From: Bacteroidia bacterium
Lineage (GTDB): Bacteria > Bacteroidota > Bacteroidia > J057 > JAIXKT01
Direction: 5' to 3'
NCBI GenBank assembly: GCA_026932145.1
Contig: JAIXKT010000021.1
Location: forward strand, 1 to 64,000
Length of the DNA stretch: 64,000 nucleotides
Shown here: positions 59,524-64,000 of the stretch, in pieces
Layout: every line of letters begins with the position of its first letter
Numbering within the stretch: position 1 is the stretch's first letter
Position numbers and translations under genes: made by a program
The notes under the pieces: model-generated
What the model was told of the DNA's origin: nothing
What the model saw: only the letters and a program-made list of their open reading frames with translations
Database searches by the model: none

Positions 59524-60504
59524 TTAGAAACTATATTGAAATAAAACCGTTATGATTCCATTTCTGGTAAGGCCGTCTGGGCGGCTTTTTCGTGCCAAAA
59601 TAGGTGCACCGGCCTGAGCTTCAATCCGAAAATGGCTGCCGGCAAGCCAAACCATCCCTAAGTTAATATTAGCAGTAAGCCCCTCAGAATTAAGATGTTC
59701 AAAACGTTTTCCGGTACTATCTAAGCTGGTGTCGTTTCCTAAGTGATATAAAGCTATCAATCCTGTTGATAGTTGGAATTTTTCGCCTAAATGGAAACGT
59801 CTATCTGCCCGAAGCATTACATCCGGTTTACGGATTAATTGCCGAGATTCAAAATATTTTTCCACAACTTTAACAGTATCCGAAGAATACATAAAGTTAT
59901 TTCTATTTACATGATACACAGGAAGTTGTGCAGCTAAGGCAAAATGCCACTTTTTTACTTGAAAGGTAGTTCCTAAAATCAGGTCTAAACTTCCCAGGCC
60001 TGGCTGGTAAGCCATTGGGTAAGTTATGGGCATTAATGAAGCACTATCTATGGTTTCTGTTTCAAAGTCGGTTCTGCCAAGCGGTGCTCGAACGCCGATA
60101 GTTCCGGTAATCAATATATTAGATTGAGTTGAGTCAGTTTGTTTTGGCCGATAAATAGTGGGCATTACAGTTAAAAAAGCATCACTTATTCCGGTTACTT
60201 TTCCCAATTTACCACTTGAATATTGGTAGGAAAGTTTTCCTTGCACAGCAAATTTAGAGCCAAAAGACTGATTCCACTCAATAGTGGGGATTGCTATGAT
60301 GATATTTTTTTCTCCCATACCAAAGCCCAAACCTGCCCCCAATATTCGTTGCTTAAAGCTATCGCTTTGGGTAATGTTTAGGGAGCGTAACGAGCCAACA
60401 GAGCAAAAGCCGGCATCTTCGCTACCCTGCCCCAAGGCCATAAACGGAAATATTGACCCTAAAAATACCCCTAAAACTAACCGATAAAAAATCTTACAAA
60501 CCAT
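59524..60504 (-). CDS. Predicted outer-membrane beta-barrel protein
   Basis: Protein of 326 aa with a signal peptide (1-25, ending MALGQ). The mature part alternates strands and turns and ends in an aromatic residue (VLFQYSF), as barrel proteins do. The pattern resembles the transporter-like or OmpP1-like barrels of Bacteroidota (GLGFGMGEKNIIIAIPTIEW, LQVQ-like strands), but no named family fits well. It is convergent with the DUF2490 gene and divergent from the M16 peptidase gene. The start codon follows a TATCTTTG box by 4 nt. Confidence 0.6.
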   Translation of the reverse strand: MVCKIFYRLVLGVFLGSIFPFMALGQGSEDAGFCSVGSLRSLNITQSDSFKQRILGAGLGFGMGEKNIIIAIPTIEWNQSFGSKFAVQGKLSYQYSSGKLGKVTGISDAFLTVMPTIYRPKQTDSTQSNILITGTIGVRAPLGRTDFETETIDSASLMPITYPMAYQPGLGSLDLILGTTFQVKKWHFALAAQLPVYHVNRNNFMYSSDTVKVVEKYFESRQLIRKPDVMLRADRRFHLGEKFQLSTGLIALYHLGNDTSLDSTGKRFEHLNSEGLTANINLGMVWLAGSHFRIEAQAGAPILARKSRPDGLTRNGIITVLFQYSF

Positions 60505-60508
60505 TACG

Positions 60509-60516
60509 CAAAGATA
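60509..60516 (-). promoter_or_regulatory. -7 box; predicted leaderless start
   Basis: TATCTTTG on the minus strand ends 4 nt before the ATG (A at 60504) of the barrel gene. Confidence 0.55.
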
Positions 60517-60703
60517 ATATTCTTTTCACCTTCTCAAAAAGTAAGATTTCAGAGTAAACCTCAGCTTGAAATATTTTTTGTTTTTTTCAAAACAAGTTAG
60601 TGTTAATTATCAAACAATTACTTGAAAACATTTTTGCAGCTTAAAACTATCATAGATAGTTATGTTTTTTGTTTTTCTATACTCATTTTAAGCCAAGACT
60701 TAG

Positions 60704-60711
60704 TAATTTTG
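60704..60711 (+). promoter_or_regulatory. -7 box of the M16 peptidase gene
   Basis: TAATTTTG lies 19 nt before the ATG at 60731. Confidence 0.5.
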
Positions 60712-60730
60712 TGATTTGAGAAAAATTTAG

Positions 60731-61969
60731 ATGCAAAAAATTGATTTCAAGCAATTTGAATTACAGAATGGTCTTCGGGTTATCGTTCATACAGATTTGA
60801 GCAGCCCTCGTGCGGCTATGTGTGTGCTATATCGGGTAGGTGCAAGAGATGAAGACCCAAGTAGAACTGGATTTGCTCACCTTTTTGAGCATCTGATGTT
60901 TGGGGGGTCTAAAAATATTCCTTCTTATGATACGCCGTTGCAAAAAGCAGGCGGAGAAAATAACGCCTACACTACAAACGATATTACCAACTATTACCTG
61001 AGTTTGCCTACAAGCCAGCTTGAAACGGGTTTTTGGTTAGAATCTGACCGGATGTTGGAGTTGGATTTTTCCCAAGACAGCTTAAACGTCCAAAAAAGTG
61101 TCGTTTGTGAAGAGTTTAAACAACGTTATCTAAATCAGCCTTATGGAGATGCACACCTTTTGCTTAGGCCGGTGCATTACCAAACACATCCCTATCGCTG
61201 GCCTACTATTGGAAAGGAACTATCTCATATTCAGGATGCTACCTTAGATGATGTAAGGGAGTTTTTTTATGGTTTTTATGCTCCCAATAATGCTACTTTG
61301 GTCGTTTGTGGAAACGTATCTCCAGAAACCGTGGAGCAGTTAGCCCAAAAATGGTTTGCCCCGATACCTAAACGTACCCTCAAAAAGAAACCGCTGCCCC
61401 AAGAACCACCCCAAAAATCCCCCCGTAAACTGACAGTCCAAAAAGACGTTCCTTTTGATGCAATTTACAAAGCATATCATATTCCCGCCAGAACAAACCC
61501 CGATTACTTTGCCGCCGATATTCTGACAGACCTACTTTCCAACGGTAAAAGTTCATTGCTATTTCAAGAAATGGTAAAAAAAGAAAAAGTGGCCAATAAC
61601 ATTGCCGCTTTCTCTTGGGGAGCATACGACCCCGGAATGATATCCATTGACGGGCAAGTAGCACAAGGAAAAAAAACCGAACTATATGAAGCTACTTTGC
61701 AAAAAACAATTGATAATCTGCAAGATATATCCGAAAAACAGCTAACCAAAATAAAAAACAAAATAGAATCCTACCTGATTTTTGAAAGAACCAGCATGCT
61801 TAACCTCGCCCAAGAATTAGCTATCTATGACTCCTTAGGAAATCCTAACCAAATAAACACCATCTTAGACATCTACCAATCAATTTCTTGTGATGACGTA
61901 AAACAGGCCGCCCAAAAGTACCTAAACCCAAACAACTGTTCCACTTTATATTACTTAAAACAACAATAA
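60731..61969 (+). CDS. M16 (pitrilysin/MPP-like) zinc peptidase
   Basis: Protein of 412 aa, about the size of a half-chain M16B peptidase. The inverted zinc motif HLFEH is present (His50, Glu53, His54) with the third ligand Glu at 127 or 128 in VVCEEFK, so it should be catalytic. No signal peptide is seen; M16B peptidases of this kind may be cytoplasmic or periplasmic. The usual partner chain (the R/Y-containing regulatory half) is not next to it. A hypothetical gene follows after 14 nt and may be co-transcribed. Confidence 0.9.
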   Translation: MQKIDFKQFELQNGLRVIVHTDLSSPRAAMCVLYRVGARDEDPSRTGFAHLFEHLMFGGSKNIPSYDTPLQKAGGENNAYTTNDITNYYLSLPTSQLETGFWLESDRMLELDFSQDSLNVQKSVVCEEFKQRYLNQPYGDAHLLLRPVHYQTHPYRWPTIGKELSHIQDATLDDVREFFYGFYAPNNATLVVCGNVSPETVEQLAQKWFAPIPKRTLKKKPLPQEPPQKSPRKLTVQKDVPFDAIYKAYHIPARTNPDYFAADILTDLLSNGKSSLLFQEMVKKEKVANNIAAFSWGAYDPGMISIDGQVAQGKKTELYEATLQKTIDNLQDISEKQLTKIKNKIESYLIFERTSMLNLAQELAIYDSLGNPNQINTILDIYQSISCDDVKQAAQKYLNPNNCSTLYYLKQQ

Positions 61970-61983
61970 TAATTTTTTCAAAA

Positions 61984-63132
61984 ATGGAACTACTAACCCT
62001 TACGGAAAAATCTGTTAATGAACTAATTGCCAGTTTAACCAAACAATGGATTACGGATTTTTTCAAAACAAAAAGTTTTATTACCGGCGATGAAATTGTA
62101 GCATTTGCTTCCCATAAGCAAGTTAATCATTTCATTTTATTTCAGATATATCAAGATTGGAATACCTTTCAGAGTAAATTACAGCATCCTTTTTTTGATT
62201 TTAAACATGAAGAAGTAAAAAAAGCGATGGTTGAGTTTCACAACGTTCTTTCCAGACACATTAAGGTTGAACGCAGCGAATTTCGTGGAATGGTTGAAAA
62301 AGCTATATATAACAACTTGAAACTCATCATCAATCCGGCAGAGTGCTTTGCTAATTTCTTTTTTCAATCCAAAGAATCAATTCCCATTACTTTGTTTGAA
62401 AAGTACGCCAATTATTTTGTGGACTTTGACTTTATTATTTCAAGTATTTTATCTTATCACAAAAAAAACAACCTACAAATAGTTGAGAAAAAAGTATTTT
62501 TAGAAAAGATAGACCGCGTTGTGCAACTCTATGAAGAAAAACAAGGTCAAAACTTTACGGTTTACCGTAAGGCTATTTTTGCCCAACTTACCGGCTATTT
62601 TTGGGAAGATTATATTAATAGCAACCAAGTAGTTGAAGCCCCCAAAATTACTATTCCCCAAAAAGAAAAAACAATATTGAAAGAAAATAAGCTAATTACC
62701 CAATTTGGAGAAATTGACACTGAACTTGAAATTCCGGTTATTCAAAATTCTAAAATAGAAGATCAAGTAAATCAAGAAGTTAGTAAAAAACATAATATCC
62801 TGAATTCGTTTATCCAGACAGAAAATAGCAGCAAGCCCCGCTTAATTGACCAATACAAACAATCACAACAGCCGAATAATCTAAGCCTCAACAAAAAAAA
62901 TGTTACAGTTGAGCAAATCCCGTTGTATAAGCGGTTTCAGTTTTCCCAAAAAATGTTTCAAGGAAATTCCGAAGCCCTCAAAACCTGCATTGAAGACTTA
63001 AATGACTGTGAAACTGTATCTGATTTAGAATATGTGCTGAATAAGAAGTATTTGCAACCCAATAACTTAACCTTAGAAGATGAACTTGCGCTTGAGTTTT
63101 ATCAACTATTTAAACGGCGTTTTGAAAACTGA
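61984..63132 (+). CDS. Hypothetical protein with low-complexity middle
   Basis: Protein of 382 aa of unknown family. Residues about 1-205 are mixed alpha, with no membrane segment or signal; about 215-310 are rich in Asn, Gln, Lys and Ser and probably disordered; the last 65 (VEQIPLYKRFQFSQKMFQGN…) are helical again and resemble the C-terminal segment of some Bacteroidota hypothetical proteins. It ends with TGATG, sharing one base with the next start. Likely cytoplasmic. Function unknown. Confidence 0.6.
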   Translation: MELLTLTEKSVNELIASLTKQWITDFFKTKSFITGDEIVAFASHKQVNHFILFQIYQDWNTFQSKLQHPFFDFKHEEVKKAMVEFHNVLSRHIKVERSEFRGMVEKAIYNNLKLIINPAECFANFFFQSKESIPITLFEKYANYFVDFDFIISSILSYHKKNNLQIVEKKVFLEKIDRVVQLYEEKQGQNFTVYRKAIFAQLTGYFWEDYINSNQVVEAPKITIPQKEKTILKENKLITQFGEIDTELEIPVIQNSKIEDQVNQEVSKKHNILNSFIQTENSSKPRLIDQYKQSQQPNNLSLNKKNVTVEQIPLYKRFQFSQKMFQGNSEALKTCIEDLNDCETVSDLEYVLNKKYLQPNNLTLEDELALEFYQLFKRRFEN

Positions 63133-64000
63133 TGCTTGAATATTCGGCTCTCTGTGCTGCCTTTAAGGATAAAGCACTTCCATTGGCCTTTGTAGATATG
63201 GCCGCTTTTGAAAATAATATCAAAGCTATCGCGCAAAGAGCTTCTTCCAAAAAAGTCAGAATTGCCACAAAATCAATTCGTTGTGTGCATTTGACAAAGT
63301 ATATTTTGCAGTTTAATCCTGCCGTTTTTCAGGGATTAATGTGCTATCATCCCCAAGAAGCTGTCTTTTTAGCCCAGCAAGGTTTTGATGATATGCTTAT
63401 TGCTTATCCGTTTACCCAAAAACAAGCGATTGAAGCCGTTGCCAATGAAATCATAAACGGAAAAAAAATCATTGTAATGGCTGATTTAAAGCAGCATATA
63501 GATAATTATCAGCAAGTTGCGCAAGAAAAAAACTGCATTTTGCCGATCTGTCTTGATTTAGATTTATCAGTAACTTTCCCCGGACTTCATTTTGGGGTAC
63601 TACGCTCGGCAATTAAAACTTCCGAAAATGCCGTAGAATTAGCAAAGTATATTCAACAAAAAAAACATCTAAAACTTGTTGGGCTAATGGGTTATGAAGC
63701 ACAAATAGCCGGCGTAGGAGATAAAATGAATAATAACTATCTGAAAAACAAGATAGTCCAACTCTTAAAATCTATTTCGCTACCGAAAATAAAACAGCGC
63801 AGAACCCAAACCATTGAAGCTATTAAACAGCTTGGGATTGAATTAGACTTTGTAAATGGCGGCGGAACAGGCAGCTTAGAAACAACTTGTCAGGAAGACC
63901 TTGTAACAGAGGTTACTGCCGGTTCAGGGTTTTATCAATCACATTTATTTGATTATTATCAGTCATTTAGGCATGAGCCGGCTGCCGGTTTTGCCTTAGA
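63132..64000 (+). CDS. PLP-dependent amino acid deaminase/aldolase, alanine racemase-like N-terminal domain (partial)
   Basis: Open frame of 289 codons running off the window end. It matches fold type III PLP enzymes of the D-threonine aldolase/amino acid deaminase group. Visible: PLAFVDMAAFENNI at the start, VRIATKSIR with the expected PLP Lys, GLMGYEAQIAGVGD, and VNGGGTGSLE (phosphate-binding glycines). The ATG overlaps the upstream stop (TGATG). The C-terminal domain with the metal site lies beyond 64000. The substrate (D-Thr, D-Ser or other) is not clear. Confidence 0.82.
   Translation, partial: MLEYSALCAAFKDKALPLAFVDMAAFENNIKAIAQRASSKKVRIATKSIRCVHLTKYILQFNPAVFQGLMCYHPQEAVFLAQQGFDDMLIAYPFTQKQAIEAVANEIINGKKIIVMADLKQHIDNYQQVAQEKNCILPICLDLDLSVTFPGLHFGVLRSAIKTSENAVELAKYIQQKKHLKLVGLMGYEAQIAGVGDKMNNNYLKNKIVQLLKSISLPKIKQRRTQTIEAIKQLGIELDFVNGGGTGSLETTCQEDLVTEVTAGSGFYQSHLFDYYQSFRHEPAAGFAL

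Overview
The window comes from a Bacteroidota chromosome of moderately low GC. The evidence is four cell-surface proteins with type IX secretion (T9SS) C-terminal sorting domains, a GldB gliding lipoprotein, a TonB receptor with a carboxypeptidase-like N-terminal domain, the Bacteroidota-specific DUF4295 protein beside L33, and many promoters of the TAnnTTTG (-7) type with no Shine-Dalgarno sequence. The genus cannot be named from the sequence. No rRNA, tRNA or CRISPR array was seen.

Layout. 0-6.6 kb: two large T9SS cargo proteins, one with a seven-copy SBBP beta-propeller, that share the same Fn3-Fn3-Fn3-sorting-domain tail. 6.8-13.5 kb: gldB, a neutral-ceramidase-like hydrolase, a DUF6986 aldolase-like protein, a membrane/HEAT/zinc-ribbon protein and a lipoprotein. 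13.6-17.6 kb: a glycosyltransferase, then nuoJKL without the rest of complex I. 17.7-27.9 kb: a PKD-containing T9SS protein and a giant (~2,640 aa) T9SS type-B protein with a glycine-rich block. 28-31 kb: an accessory patch with an unusually AT-rich glycosyltransferase, an IS630-family element with a -1 frameshift site and IS fragments. 31-34.7 kb: a YrdC/Sua5 protein, murB and a biotin-dependent acyl-CoA carboxylase. 34.9-37.5 kb: a five-gene minus-strand operon with two tandem SiaB-SiaC pairs and a coiled-coil membrane protein. 37.8-45.3 kb: rpmG-DUF4295, a truncated Ada-like methyltransferase, a TonB receptor, tpiA, a flippase and a hexapeptide acyltransferase. 45.3-45.9 kb: gene-free IS debris. 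45.9-51.8 kb (minus): LolC/E-like permease, zinc-ribbon protein, NIF3, YegP-like protein, a small secreted protein and lepA. 52-59.5 kb: an inorganic-carbon uptake cluster (small membrane protein, dabA, dabB, SulP transporter, DUF2490). 59.5-64 kb: an outer-membrane protein, an M16 peptidase, a hypothetical protein and a PLP amino-acid deaminase/aldolase cut off by the window end.

The observations most worth following are: (1) the duplicated SiaB-SiaC module, in which the promoter-proximal SiaB has lost the N-box Asn and the glycine loop and looks like a pseudokinase paired with a full kinase; (2) the DAB/SulP carbon-uptake operon, where a 7-bp tandem repeat array fills almost the whole gap before the SulP start codon; and (3) a set of genes whose start codons lie only 4-7 nt after the -7 box, which predicts leaderless mRNAs.
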